A stretch of DNA of 64,000 nucleotides, taken from an uncultured Eggerthellaceae bacterium. GTDB lineage: Bacteria; Actinomycetota; Coriobacteriia; Coriobacteriales; Eggerthellaceae. Position 1 is the stretch's first letter, and every line of letters begins with the position of its first letter. The notes below the pieces were generated by a model that searched no databases, was not told the DNA's origin, and worked only from the letters and a program-made list of their open reading frames with translations. Shown here in pieces: positions 15,443 to 24,913 of this stretch. The position numbers and the translations under genes are program-made. Where the stretch lies: the NCBI GenBank assembly GCA_934617425.1, contig CAKTUD010000003.1, positions 124,001 through 188,000 of the forward strand, given 5' to 3'.

Positions 15443-17269
15443 ATGGCAACCATGGAAGAACTATTACTCGATATACTTGCGCATCTGCGTTGCAAACCCC
15501 TTGGCGCAGCCGAACTCGCAGCCATCATCCGCGCCCACAACGACCACGTGAGCGACGTGTCGATGCATCTCTCCAAAAAAAAGATCCTCCCTTATTATCT
15601 AAGCGTCAAGGCAAACAACCCTGCGCTTTGGAAATCGTGGAAAATAGACGAGGCGACGGAAAGCGCTCTTTTCAAAACCTTGCGCATGAAACCGCGCCGC
15701 ACGGCATCGGGGGTTGCCACCATCACGGTCATCACCAAGCCGCAGCCCTGCACGAGCAATTGCCTCTACTGCCCCAACGACGTGCGCATGCCCAAAAGCT
15801 ATCTCTCCAACGAACCAGCCTGCCAGCGTGCCGAGCGAAACTTCTTCGACCCTTATCTGCAAGTTGCCTCGCGCATGCGCGCCCTTACGCAGATGGGACA
15901 CGCAACCGATAAAGTGGAGCTCATCGTTTTGGGCGGCACCTGGAGCGATTATCCCCGCACTTATCAGATTTGGTTCATAAACGAGCTCATCCGCGCGCTC
16001 AACGATTGGCCCATCACGCAAAACGCAATTTCAGCGCGTCGCGCGCTGTACGAAGATGCCGGCCTTTCGAGCGACCCTCGGACGCTCGAGCGTTTCGCAG
16101 CCGATACCCAAGCAAAGGCAAATCGCCGCGAAATCACCTACAACCAGGCGTTCCATATGCTCTACGATTCGAGCGAGCCCCATCTTCGCGTGATGCAGTG
16201 GCAAACCGCCACGATGTCCACCTTGGAGCACGAACAACGCCGCAACGAAACCGCAAGCCATCGCGTTGTCGGTTTGGTGATAGAAACACGTCCCGATACC
16301 GTATCGTCAGAAAACCTCACCTTATTCAGGCAGCTTGGCTGCACGAAAATCCAAATCGGCGTGCAGAGCACCCAACAGGAGATTCTCGATAAGAACCGCC
16401 GAGCAACATCTATAGATCAGGTGAAACGCGCTTTTTCGCTGATCAGGATCTTCGGTTTCAAAATCCATTCACACCTAATGGTCAATCTCGTAGGATCAAC
16501 CCCCGGAAGCGACAAAGGCGATTTCGCGACGTTCGTCGCCGATCCCGCTTTCTTGCCTGACGAGATAAAGCTCTACCCCTGCGCTCTCGTCCAGGGCACC
16601 GATCTCGTCGATCTTCATGCCAAAGGAGCATGGCGTCCCTACACCGAAGAAGAGCTGATCGACGTTTTGGTAAACGACGTTTTGCGCACACCGCCCTACG
16701 TCAGGATATCGCGCATGATCCGCGACATAAGCGCTTGCGACATAATGGTTGGCAACAAGAAAACGAATCTCCGCCAGATGGTTGATGGAAAAATCGACCG
16801 CGATGGCGACGTCCCCGTCGTGCAGGAAATCCGCTTTCGCGAGATAAACCGCGCCGAAGTGGACGTAGCGCAGCTCGCAATGGACGATTTCGCCTACGAA
16901 ACAACCTTTACCACCGAGCATTTCCTGCAATGGATAACGCCCGACAACAAAATCGCCGGATTCTTGCGACTATCTCTTCCCAAATGGGAAGAGATCTCCC
17001 GCGAAATCGATCTGGACAGCCTCCCGGTGCACCCTAAAGAGGCGATGATTAGAGAAGTGCATGTTTATGGTCAAGCGGCTCATTTAGGGAAAACCGATGC
17101 CGCAGCTCAGCACCAAGGACTCGGACGGCAGCTGATCGAGCGCGCTTGCGAGATATCCCGCGAATGCGGCTACACGAAACTGAACGTCATAAGCTCGATA
17201 GGCACGCGCGAATACTATCGCTCGCGCGGCTTCCATGATGCAGGGCTTTACCAGCAGCGTGGTCTTTAA
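15443..17269 (+). CDS. Elp3-type tRNA uridine(34) carboxymethylating enzyme (radical SAM + acetyltransferase)
   Basis: 608 residues. The N-terminal region is followed by a radical-SAM domain with Cys103-x3-Cys107-x2-Cys110 (PCTSNCLYCPND). Next comes the Elp3-typical run FFDPYLQVASRMRAL, GHATDKVELIVLGGTW and ETRPDT. The C-terminal acetyl-CoA domain has EVHVYGQA, QHQGLG and ISSIGTREYYRSRGF, as in archaeal and eukaryotic Elp3. The enzyme adds a carboxymethyl group to U34 of tRNA using acetyl-CoA and SAM. It stands alone, without Elp1/2/4/5/6, as in other prokaryotes. Start ATG at 15443; an ATG three codons on is also possible. Divergent from the Trm9-like methyltransferase. Confidence 0.9.
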   Translation: MATMEELLLDILAHLRCKPLGAAELAAIIRAHNDHVSDVSMHLSKKKILPYYLSVKANNPALWKSWKIDEATESALFKTLRMKPRRTASGVATITVITKPQPCTSNCLYCPNDVRMPKSYLSNEPACQRAERNFFDPYLQVASRMRALTQMGHATDKVELIVLGGTWSDYPRTYQIWFINELIRALNDWPITQNAISARRALYEDAGLSSDPRTLERFAADTQAKANRREITYNQAFHMLYDSSEPHLRVMQWQTATMSTLEHEQRRNETASHRVVGLVIETRPDTVSSENLTLFRQLGCTKIQIGVQSTQQEILDKNRRATSIDQVKRAFSLIRIFGFKIHSHLMVNLVGSTPGSDKGDFATFVADPAFLPDEIKLYPCALVQGTDLVDLHAKGAWRPYTEEELIDVLVNDVLRTPPYVRISRMIRDISACDIMVGNKKTNLRQMVDGKIDRDGDVPVVQEIRFREINRAEVDVAQLAMDDFAYETTFTTEHFLQWITPDNKIAGFLRLSLPKWEEISREIDLDSLPVHPKEAMIREVHVYGQAAHLGKTDAAAQHQGLGRQLIERACEISRECGYTKLNVISSIGTREYYRSRGFHDAGLYQQRGL

Positions 17270-17274
17270 GTATT

Positions 17275-17304
17275 CGGGGCCGCCGGTCTGATTCGGCGGC
17301 CCCG
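17275..17304. terminator. Terminator between elp3 and luxS
   Basis: CGGGGCCGCC pairs with GGCGGCCCCG over a 10-base loop between two convergent genes. It lacks a strong T-run but is very GC-rich. Confidence 0.65.
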
Positions 17305-17316
17305 AGTTCAATTACT

Positions 17317-17805
17317 TTAAAGCTCAGGGTAAACCGTGTTCTCGGCGCCCAAGTTATCGAGAGTATTCTTCAAATAGCGAGAAGCCCACCATTTGGCGCC
17401 CGTCAGATCGGAATCATGCCAATTGCCGCATTCGGCTGGGCTTGAGCCAGGGATATCGCCTTCAAACGCTGCGATGAACTCGAACATCCCACGCACCAAA
17501 CCGGCAATGTCGGAGGGCTGCAAGTCACCGAATAGCAGCAGATAGAAACCCGTGCGGCAGCCCATCGGGCCAAAGTAAAGAACGCGATCCTTCCATTCGT
17601 CGTTGTTGCGCAGATACGTTGCGCCCAGATGCTCGATCGCGTGCAAAGGCGCATTGTTGATAACCGGCTCGCGGTTGGGCGCCGTCATGCGCAGATCAAA
17701 CGTAGTCGCAACGCCGCCGGTTGCAGGGTCGGCATCCTTGCGCGATACGTAGATGCCGGGCAAAAGACGCAAATGATCGATCGTGAAGCTTGCTATTCTC
17801 TCCAT
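17317..17805 (-). CDS. luxS: S-ribosylhomocysteine lyase (AI-2 synthesis)
   Basis: 162 residues, the usual LuxS length. Cleaves S-ribosylhomocysteine to homocysteine and the AI-2 precursor DPD. Metal ligands His55, His59 and Cys126 (HAIEH, ECGNWHD) and catalytic Glu58 and Cys83 (GPMGCRTGFY) are all present. The start ATG at 17805 has AGAGGAAA upstream; a longer frame lacks similarity. The preceding enzyme of the cycle, MTA/SAH nucleosidase, is at 56.5 kb, not adjacent. Confidence 0.96.
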   Translation of the reverse strand: MERIASFTIDHLRLLPGIYVSRKDADPATGGVATTFDLRMTAPNREPVINNAPLHAIEHLGATYLRNNDEWKDRVLYFGPMGCRTGFYLLLFGDLQPSDIAGLVRGMFEFIAAFEGDIPGSSPAECGNWHDSDLTGAKWWASRYLKNTLDNLGAENTVYPEL

Positions 17806-17906
17806 GGTTTCCTCTTTCGTTTCGATTTCGAATGCTTGCATTCTACCTTTGTGTTCGAACTTCTTGAAGAGCATAAAGCCAACCCATGTTTTGATAAAAT
17901 GGAGGA

Positions 17907-19934
17907 ATGGAAACTCTTCAATTCATATCAAGCACGCTTGTCGCCTTCGCTATTCTTTACGCCACCGCTTATCCAGCATTGATCCTGGCTGGGTTTAGCA
18001 AGCAATGGTCGTTTTGCCTGGCGCCGGCCGCATCGATGACGCTTGTAAGCGCGCTATCCATCGTCTTCTGCGCACTTGGCGTGCCCTGCAATCCCGTGAC
18101 GCTCACGCTACTGCCCGCCATAGTGCTTTGCGTTGCTGCCAACGCTCTGCGCAAAAAGATCAGACCTGTTGTACTGCCCGCCATCAGCTGGCGCTCGATT
18201 GCGCTTTTCGGCATTGTTGGCTGCGTAGCGGGCGCCGTCATCTTTCTGCGCATCCTGCCCGATTTCAACGCCTTTGCACAGGCTTGGGACAACCAGCACC
18301 ACATCAACAGCATTCGCGCCTTTGCGCAGGCGCAGTCGTTTGACGCCTTGCATCAGTCATCTTTCATGACCGCCGCCGACGCCGCCATCAATCCCACCCC
18401 CGATGCCGGCTACTACCCTTCCACATGGAGCACCATCTGCGCCATGGTCATGCAAGTTACGGGATGTACCGGCGGCCTTATCGAAAACGCCGTTAACTAC
18501 GTATTGGCATCGGTGGTTTTCCCTTTGTCGATACTTCCTCTGCTAACGACCATCTTCGGCAACGGCAAACGCATGCTGGCGATAGGATCCGTGGCCGTTG
18601 TCTCCTTTACGCTTTTCCCTTGGGAAATGCTTTCCTACGGACCGCTTTTCGCCAACCTCGCCTCGTTTGCCGTGATGCCGGCAAGTATGGCGCTCGCCGT
18701 CGCCTGCATCGCAAAGCATACGGATACGCACGCGTGTATCATTTGCGGCGCGGCATTTGCCGCAACATGCGTGGGAATCGTCTTTTTGCAACCGAACTCG
18801 ATCTTCACCATGGCGCTTTTCCTAGCACCGCTGTTCGTATCGCGCATTGCACAATCGGGCGAAATCAAGATATTAGGCAAGCGCATCAAAGCCTGGATCG
18901 CAGCAATGCTATTCGCACTCGCCTGCATCGGCGTGTGGTGCTTTGCCTATGTCGCTCCCTTCATGCAGGGCGTCATCCATTCGGGCGTATGGCCATGGCG
19001 CTTCTGCAATTATGGCACGGCGCTGCTTAATGTGTTGACGCTTGGGTATGTGCAGGGGTTCTATTCGTCCAACATGCAAATCGCATCGGCGGTTTTGGTA
19101 CTCGTAGGTGTGGCGCGCACCTTCAAAGAGCGCAGGTTCTTGTGGATCAGCATCGCTTATGCGCTCGCTTGCACCACTCTGATCGCCACCCTCGCTGGGG
19201 ACGACTTCGCAAAAGCGTTCTTCGGCGGATTTTGGTACTCCGATCCCTTCCGCTGCGGATCTATGGCAACGTTGGCGGCTATGCCCCTGCTTGTGCTCGG
19301 AGCCGATTGGGCCATCTCCTGCTTGCGCTTGCTTGCGGCAAGAATCGCAGCCGAGCGTTCTGAGCATGTTTTTCGCAGCTTGACGGGAGTGTTCACTGCG
19401 ATTTTCGTGATATTGGCATTTGGCCCCAACATGTACACGAGTGCAGAGAGCTGCAACCGCGATGTTCCGAGCGCCAGCTTGACGTTGGGGCTTTGGTACA
19501 GCTACGAAAACGCGCCCTACAGCCTCGAGGAGTCTCGGTTCGTGGACCAAGTGGTCGATCTCGTGGGCACCGACGCCCTTGTCATCAACCAGCCGAACGA
19601 CGGCAGCTTTTACGCTTATGGACAAAACGGCCTGCGCACTTACTATCGCAAATTCAACGGATATGGCATCGTCGACGAAACGCATGAAAGCAACTACCTG
19701 CGCGATCATCTAAGCGCCGTCGCCACCGATACCCACATGCGCGACATCCTGCGCACCCTCGATGCGCAATACGTGCTCATACTTGCCCGCGGCGACATCG
19801 CCAGCGCATTCGTCGCCGGCCAGTATTGGCCCGGCGCCTGGATGGGAATCGACTCCATAACCGACGACACCCCTGGATTCGACGTCGTGTTGAAGCAAGG
19901 CGACATGCGCCTCTATCGTATAAATTGCCTCTAG
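17907..19934 (+). CDS. Multi-pass membrane protein, DUF6541-like
   Basis: 675 residues with about a dozen hydrophobic segments from residue 5 to about 500, then an extracytoplasmic C-terminal domain (from about LGLWYSYENAPYSLEES). The layout resembles large actinobacterial DUF6541 proteins and GT-C polyprenol-dependent glycosyltransferases, so a role in cell-envelope glycan transfer is possible but unproven. GGAGGA directly abuts the start ATG, leaving no spacer, which makes this start less certain; no better one is seen. Followed by the helicase gene after 13 bases and queD 12 bases further on, so it probably begins an operon. Confidence 0.7.
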   Translation: METLQFISSTLVAFAILYATAYPALILAGFSKQWSFCLAPAASMTLVSALSIVFCALGVPCNPVTLTLLPAIVLCVAANALRKKIRPVVLPAISWRSIALFGIVGCVAGAVIFLRILPDFNAFAQAWDNQHHINSIRAFAQAQSFDALHQSSFMTAADAAINPTPDAGYYPSTWSTICAMVMQVTGCTGGLIENAVNYVLASVVFPLSILPLLTTIFGNGKRMLAIGSVAVVSFTLFPWEMLSYGPLFANLASFAVMPASMALAVACIAKHTDTHACIICGAAFAATCVGIVFLQPNSIFTMALFLAPLFVSRIAQSGEIKILGKRIKAWIAAMLFALACIGVWCFAYVAPFMQGVIHSGVWPWRFCNYGTALLNVLTLGYVQGFYSSNMQIASAVLVLVGVARTFKERRFLWISIAYALACTTLIATLAGDDFAKAFFGGFWYSDPFRCGSMATLAAMPLLVLGADWAISCLRLLAARIAAERSEHVFRSLTGVFTAIFVILAFGPNMYTSAESCNRDVPSASLTLGLWYSYENAPYSLEESRFVDQVVDLVGTDALVINQPNDGSFYAYGQNGLRTYYRKFNGYGIVDETHESNYLRDHLSAVATDTHMRDILRTLDAQYVLILARGDIASAFVAGQYWPGAWMGIDSITDDTPGFDVVLKQGDMRLYRINCL

Positions 19935-19947
19935 ATAAGAAGAGCCG

Positions 19948-22900
19948 ATGATCTCAGAGCAAACAATAAAGACATCGTGCGCCTCGCAGACATACGCGCG
20001 TGCCGAGCTTCTTTCCCGTTCGCGCTCGTCGTTTCGTTCGGCGGTGGTAAGCACCACCGATACGCGTGGCGTGCGCATCACCGAGGTTTCCGCAGGAGTG
20101 CGCAGTTCCGATAAAAGACGCCATTACAAAACCAGCGTCGTCTTTGACGAGGGGATCGACGAGATAGTCGACCATTCATGCAATTGCCCCGCCGCAAGCG
20201 AATATGCGGGCATGTGCAAGCATGAAATCGCCCTTCTTCTATTCTACAGCCAGCATCCCGAATCGTTTATGGGATACAGCACCAAGAAGCACGTTCGCCA
20301 ATCGACAAGCGACCTCGTGCTGCTCATGGATCGCGAAAGCACGCAGGTCGGCGAAGCGGAATCAAGCAGCGTCGATCTTATCCCCTCGCTTCGCTATTAT
20401 TTCGGCAACTGGGACCTCAGCTTCAAAATAGCATCCGCGCACGGCTCCTACGTGCTGAAGAACATCGACGACTTTCTAGAGCGCATGGCCAAAGGCGAGT
20501 TCTATTCCTATGGGAAGAAGCTTTCGTTCACGCATAAGATCGAGCGCCTAACCCCACGCGGCGTCGCGCTGTATCGATTCCTCGATTACGCATGCGAGCA
20601 ACGCAAGCTGTTGGCGCGCGCTTCGAACATGCCCTACTCGATGGGTTATGGCTTCGGGAATGCTCAAGGACACACGGTGCATACCGCCCGCGAGCTCACC
20701 CTAACCGATGCCGAGGTTGTCGACCTATTTGACATCCTCGAGCCCTTTGGCGTCTCCATCCATAACGACGAGCTGAGTCAGCGCGCCTTCGATGCCTGGA
20801 CCGCATATGCCAAAACCTACGACAACGAAATCGCAGCGCAGATAGTGGACGGCGACCCTGACCTGCATATCGAAATCAGAGAAAGCGAAGATGGGTTCGG
20901 CATCACGCCGCCCGATCCTGCCGTGATGATCGCTGCCAAAGGAAGACTTTACCTTTGGCAAGGTCGCTTCATCTACCGTTGCACGCCCAAGCTCGAACGC
21001 ATGCGCGCCATCCTCTCGGCGCTCTACGAAAACGAAGGGCTGTTCGTCGCGAAAGACGACGCCGCCCGTTTTTGTGCAACGCTGCTGCCTCTTATGCAGG
21101 ACGCACTTAAGCTCGATGTCCCTAAAGCACTCGCGGTCCTCAAACCTCTGCCCTGCAAGCTCGAATTCTATTTCGACGCTACGCGAAAAGCCCTCACCTG
21201 CCAAGCGTATGCCGCCTACGGCGAAGAGAAATTCCCGCTCGATGTAACAGGCGAGGCAAAAACGGTGGGCAACGCGAAAAGACCGCCAGCGTCAAGCGAC
21301 AAGCAGGCAGATGCCGCCGATGGCACGCGCGTGATCCGCGACAACGCCACCGAAGCACAAGCGATAGAACTGCTTCGTGCATTCGTTCCTGCGGGGGAAA
21401 TCGATGCACATGCAGAGGATATGGTGGGAGCATTGCTCTTTGGCGGCCTTGCGGCTTTCAAAGAGATCGGCGAGGTATTTACCACGCGCGCCTTCGACAA
21501 GCTCATTTTCGATAAACAACCTAGCGTGCAAACCGGCCTTTCCGTTGCCGGCAACCTGATAAACCTGAACATCTCTTCAGATGAGCTCTCAGCCGAAGAA
21601 GTCGCACGCTTGCTCAACAGCTATCGCAGCAAAAAGCACTATCATCGCCTGAAAAACGGCGCCTTCCTCAACATCGAGGATATGGACAAATCCCAACTTG
21701 ATCGAATAGTCCACGCCTTCGATGACCTCGACTTGAAGACAAAGGACATCCTCTATGGCCCCATAGAGCTTCCTGCTTACGAAGCCTTCTATCTCGACGC
21801 GCAGTTAAACAACGCCAACAGCGATGGCTCTCTTGAACGCTATATCAACAACTTCAAAGTCGCCAAAAGCAAAACGCACGAACCGCCGAAAGAACTCGCG
21901 CATACGCTACGCAGCTATCAGAAAGAAGGATTTTCCTGGCTCGACCTTTTGGCGGATTGCGGCTTCGGCGGCATCTTGGCCGACGAAATGGGCTTGGGGA
22001 AATCGGTGCAGATGATCTCGTTTTTGCTTGCACATGCAAATGCGGCGCGCAAAACAGGGCCGAGCCTTTTGATATGCCCGGCTTCGCTGCTCTACAACTG
22101 GCTTGCAGAGTTTGCCAAGTTCGCGCCGCAGCTCAAGGTTTCCACCGTCGATGGCTCGCGGACCGAACGTCGGACTATTCGCGAAAAAGCGCACGAGGTC
22201 GACGTATTCATCGCTTCCTACGATATCGTGCGCATCGATGCGGCCGAATTCGCCGAGATCGACTACTTTGCCTGCGTTCTCGACGAAGCGCAGTTCATCA
22301 AGAATCGCTCCACCAAAGCAGCAAAAGCTGTCAAAAAGCTGAATGCCCAACATCGCTTTGCCCTAACCGGCACCCCGATCGAGAATCGCCCGAGCGAACT
22401 TTGGAGCATATTCGACTTTTTGATGCCGGGACTTTTGGGCTCCCCCATGCACTTCCGCGAGAACTTCGAAATCCCCATCCTGGGTGGCGACGATGAGGCG
22501 ACCGCGCGCCTGCGTGCGCTTGTCGGTCCTTTTATCCTGCGACGCACGAAAAAAGAAGTACTCTCCGACTTGCCAGACAAGATCGAGAGCATCATCTACA
22601 CCAAGCTCGAAGGCGAGCAACGGCGTCTCTACGACGCGAATGAGCAGAACCTGAGGGATCGACTCAACGTGCAGAAAAAACGCTCGGCTGCCAGTGCGGC
22701 ACGCAAGAACGCACCTTTAAGCGCAGCAGCCGTTGCCAAACGCTCGAGCAAGCTACGCGCAAAACGCCCCGTCATCCGCGATGTGGCGACCAACGTCATA
22801 GAACCCGACGATATGTCGAAGGTGGAGGTTTTGGCCGAGATCACGCGCTTGCGCCAAATCTGCCTCGATCCCGCCCTTGTCTACGACAACTACGATGCGC

Positions 22901-23415
22901 GTGCAGCGAAATTGCCCGTTATACTCGACCTTGTTTCGCAAGGTATCGATTCTGGTTTGAAAATGCTGGTGTTTTCCCAGTTCACGAGCTTCCTTGCTGA
23001 AATCGGGCACCAACTTGACGAAGCGGGCATCGCGCATTACAAGCTAACCGGCCAAACGCCTGCCAAAAAACGTCTGGAAATGGTTGATGCATTCAACGCC
23101 GACGACACCCCGGTGTTCCTCATATCCATGAAAGCCGGCGGCACAGGCCTTAATCTCACGGGTGCATCGTTGGTTATTTTAGCCGACCCTTGGTGGAACG
23201 CCGCCGTACAGGAGCAAGCAAGCGACCGCGCGCATCGCATCGGGCAAACACGTGATGTAAACGTCGTCAAAGTGGTGGCCAAAGACACCATCGAAGAGCG
23301 CATCATGGCCCTGCAAGAAACAAAGCGCGAGCTTGCCGCAAGCTTGGTGGGAAACCAAAGCGAAGCGATGCTTGCAACTCTAACCGCCGACGACCTGATA
23401 GACCTACTTTCCTAG
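19948..23415 (+). CDS. SWIM zinc-finger SNF2-family helicase
   Basis: 1155 residues. The N-terminal SWIM motif is C78-x-C80-x9-C90-x-H92. A long SNF2-associated region follows. The two-lobe SNF2 ATPase has Walker A DEMGLGKS (about 680), Walker B DEAQ (about 778), LTGTPIENRPSELWS, and motif VI region QASDRAHRIGQ. The family translocates on DNA and remodels protein-DNA complexes; the bacterial members have no firmly assigned job. A lysine/alanine-rich insert lies in the second lobe (near residue 915). It sits between the DUF6541 protein and queD in a tight operon. Confidence 0.9.
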   Translation: MISEQTIKTSCASQTYARAELLSRSRSSFRSAVVSTTDTRGVRITEVSAGVRSSDKRRHYKTSVVFDEGIDEIVDHSCNCPAASEYAGMCKHEIALLLFYSQHPESFMGYSTKKHVRQSTSDLVLLMDRESTQVGEAESSSVDLIPSLRYYFGNWDLSFKIASAHGSYVLKNIDDFLERMAKGEFYSYGKKLSFTHKIERLTPRGVALYRFLDYACEQRKLLARASNMPYSMGYGFGNAQGHTVHTARELTLTDAEVVDLFDILEPFGVSIHNDELSQRAFDAWTAYAKTYDNEIAAQIVDGDPDLHIEIRESEDGFGITPPDPAVMIAAKGRLYLWQGRFIYRCTPKLERMRAILSALYENEGLFVAKDDAARFCATLLPLMQDALKLDVPKALAVLKPLPCKLEFYFDATRKALTCQAYAAYGEEKFPLDVTGEAKTVGNAKRPPASSDKQADAADGTRVIRDNATEAQAIELLRAFVPAGEIDAHAEDMVGALLFGGLAAFKEIGEVFTTRAFDKLIFDKQPSVQTGLSVAGNLINLNISSDELSAEEVARLLNSYRSKKHYHRLKNGAFLNIEDMDKSQLDRIVHAFDDLDLKTKDILYGPIELPAYEAFYLDAQLNNANSDGSLERYINNFKVAKSKTHEPPKELAHTLRSYQKEGFSWLDLLADCGFGGILADEMGLGKSVQMISFLLAHANAARKTGPSLLICPASLLYNWLAEFAKFAPQLKVSTVDGSRTERRTIREKAHEVDVFIASYDIVRIDAAEFAEIDYFACVLDEAQFIKNRSTKAAKAVKKLNAQHRFALTGTPIENRPSELWSIFDFLMPGLLGSPMHFRENFEIPILGGDDEATARLRALVGPFILRRTKKEVLSDLPDKIESIIYTKLEGEQRRLYDANEQNLRDRLNVQKKRSAASAARKNAPLSAAAVAKRSSKLRAKRPVIRDVATNVIEPDDMSKVEVLAEITRLRQICLDPALVYDNYDARAAKLPVILDLVSQGIDSGLKMLVFSQFTSFLAEIGHQLDEAGIAHYKLTGQTPAKKRLEMVDAFNADDTPVFLISMKAGGTGLNLTGASLVILADPWWNAAVQEQASDRAHRIGQTRDVNVVKVVAKDTIEERIMALQETKRELAASLVGNQSEAMLATLTADDLIDLLS

Positions 23416-23427
23416 ATTGGAGCAATC

Positions 23428-23847
23428 ATGTATGCACTGGAATGCGAATTCGCCTTCGATAGCGCCCATTTCCTTACCGACTATTACGGAAAGTGCGAAA
23501 ACCTGCACGGGCATCGCTGGCGCGTGGTGGCATCCATCCAGCAAGAATCACTTCAAACCGAAGGCACCATGAAAGACATGGTGCTCGATTTCGGCGTCTT
23601 CAAGAAAGCGGTGAAGACCCTCTGCGACGAGCTCGACCACACCTTTCTCGTGGAGGAAGGCTCGCTCAAGCCCGAAACCGTCGTCGCCCTCGAAGGCGAA
23701 GGCTTCAAGCTCACCGTGCTGCCCTTCCGCACCACAGCCGAAAATCTTTCGCGCTATTTCTTCGAACGTCTCGCCGCGCAGGGGCTTCCCGTTTGGCAGA
23801 TCGAAGTCGACGAAACCCCCAACAATCGCGCCTTCTACCGCGAATAA
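23428..23847 (+). CDS. queD: 6-carboxytetrahydropterin synthase / PTPS family
   Basis: 139 residues. Zinc ligands His14, His27 and His29 and catalytic Cys23 are visible (SAHFL, CENLHGHRW), with a conserved late Glu in WQIEVDETP. QueD converts 7,8-dihydroneopterin triphosphate to 6-carboxytetrahydropterin, the first dedicated step to the queuosine precursor preQ0. No queC, queE or queF is present in the window, so a different pterin role cannot be excluded. Start ATG with GGAGCAATC just upstream, 12 bases after the helicase stop. Confidence 0.85.
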   Translation: MYALECEFAFDSAHFLTDYYGKCENLHGHRWRVVASIQQESLQTEGTMKDMVLDFGVFKKAVKTLCDELDHTFLVEEGSLKPETVVALEGEGFKLTVLPFRTTAENLSRYFFERLAAQGLPVWQIEVDETPNNRAFYRE

Positions 23848-23871
23848 GTTTCTTGCGCGCATAACCGAAGA

Positions 23872-23907
23872 CAACGGGGCTTCTCCTGCATAGAAGAGGC
23901 CCCGTTG
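23872..23907. terminator. Bidirectional terminator between queD and cysE
   Basis: CAACGGGGC at 23872-23880 pairs with GCCCCGTTG at 23899-23907, with an inner TTCT/AGAA stem. It lies between convergent genes. Confidence 0.7.
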
Positions 23908-23921
23908 GCATGGATCGAAAG

Positions 23922-24818
23922 CTACTTCTGCTTAGGAGCGCGCACGTCAACCTCTTGATTGCGCAAGCTCACGCGCGAATTGGGTGGAATCGACTCGGTG
24001 ACGAAGGCGCTGCCGGCAATCACCGACCCCTCGCCTATCACGGTATCGCCGCCGAGAACGCTCGCGTTGGAATAAATAGTCACGTTGTCTTCGACGGTCG
24101 GATGACGCTTCTTCCCTTTGAGCTTTTGACCCGCGCGAAGGGAAAGCGCGCCCAAAGTAACGCCCTGATAGATCTTCACATGATCGCCGATGACAGTGGT
24201 CTCGCCGATAACGACACCCGTAGCATGGTCGATGAAGAAGTATTCTCCGATGGTAGCGCCCGCGTTGATGTCGACCCCTGTTCCCGAATGTGCATATTCG
24301 GTCATGAAGCGCGGGATCAGCGGCACATCGAGCAAATAGAGCTCGTGAGCCAAGCGATAGATCATGATCGCGTAAAAACCGGGATACGAGAATACGATCT
24401 CTTCCTTTGAACCCGCAGCTGGATCGCCATCGTAGGCCGCCTGCACGTCTTTCAAAAGCATTTCCTGTACATAGGGCAGACGCTGCAGCCACTTCATGGC
24501 AACGTGGCGAGCGTGAGTATCGATCTCCTCCTCGGATTGCGTTTTTCCATCGCGGAACAAAAAGGCTTCGCGCACCTGCTCATAGAGCACATCGGATACG
24601 TGCAGAATGGTGTTTCCGACAAAATAGCGCGGTTCGGACGATGCGCTTGCACCTTCTTCAAAAAAGCGCGGGAACAAGATATTGCGCGTATCTTTAATGA
24701 TGTCCTTTACCTTGTTGCGGCTGGGGAAATGGCGTTGTTGATCGCGATAGGAAATGACGCTGTTGTCGTAATTGGCCTCGATCCCGTCGATGATACCTGC
24801 CAAACAGTTTTCGAACAT
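23922..24818 (-). CDS. cysE: Serine O-acetyltransferase
   Basis: 298 residues. Acetylates serine with acetyl-CoA to O-acetylserine, the first step of cysteine synthesis. The C-terminal left-handed beta-helix of hexapeptide repeats is clear (GVDINAGATIGEYFFIDH, GVVIGETTVIGDHVKIYQGV), preceded by the helical N-terminal domain of the EpsC-like long form. Start ATG with GCGAGG upstream. It is separated from accDA by 95 bases that contain a TATAAT and a CTAC-N7-GTAG operator, so it has its own promoter. No cysK in the window. Confidence 0.92.
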   Translation of the reverse strand: MFENCLAGIIDGIEANYDNSVISYRDQQRHFPSRNKVKDIIKDTRNILFPRFFEEGASASSEPRYFVGNTILHVSDVLYEQVREAFLFRDGKTQSEEEIDTHARHVAMKWLQRLPYVQEMLLKDVQAAYDGDPAAGSKEEIVFSYPGFYAIMIYRLAHELYLLDVPLIPRFMTEYAHSGTGVDINAGATIGEYFFIDHATGVVIGETTVIGDHVKIYQGVTLGALSLRAGQKLKGKKRHPTVEDNVTIYSNASVLGGDTVIGEGSVIAGSAFVTESIPPNSRVSLRNQEVDVRAPKQK

Positions 24819-24846
24819 GAATGCCTCGCTTAAAACCTCAATAAAG

Positions 24847-24863
24847 CCTACTAGTTTTGTAGG
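24847..24863 (-). promoter_or_regulatory. CTAC-N7-GTAG operator downstream of the cysE -10
   Basis: On the minus strand CCTACAAAACTAGTAGG lies just after a TATAAT (24871-24866), where a bound protein would block transcription. The same CTAC-N7-GTAG pattern with a central AAA occurs upstream of the cystine symporter at 60267-60283. The binding protein is not in the window; an Rrf2/CymR-like cysteine repressor is my guess. Confidence 0.5.
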
Positions 24864-24913
24864 ATATTATATCGAAAGTTCCAAGCGAGGCTAGTCCGAT
24901 TTAACAAGAGGCG

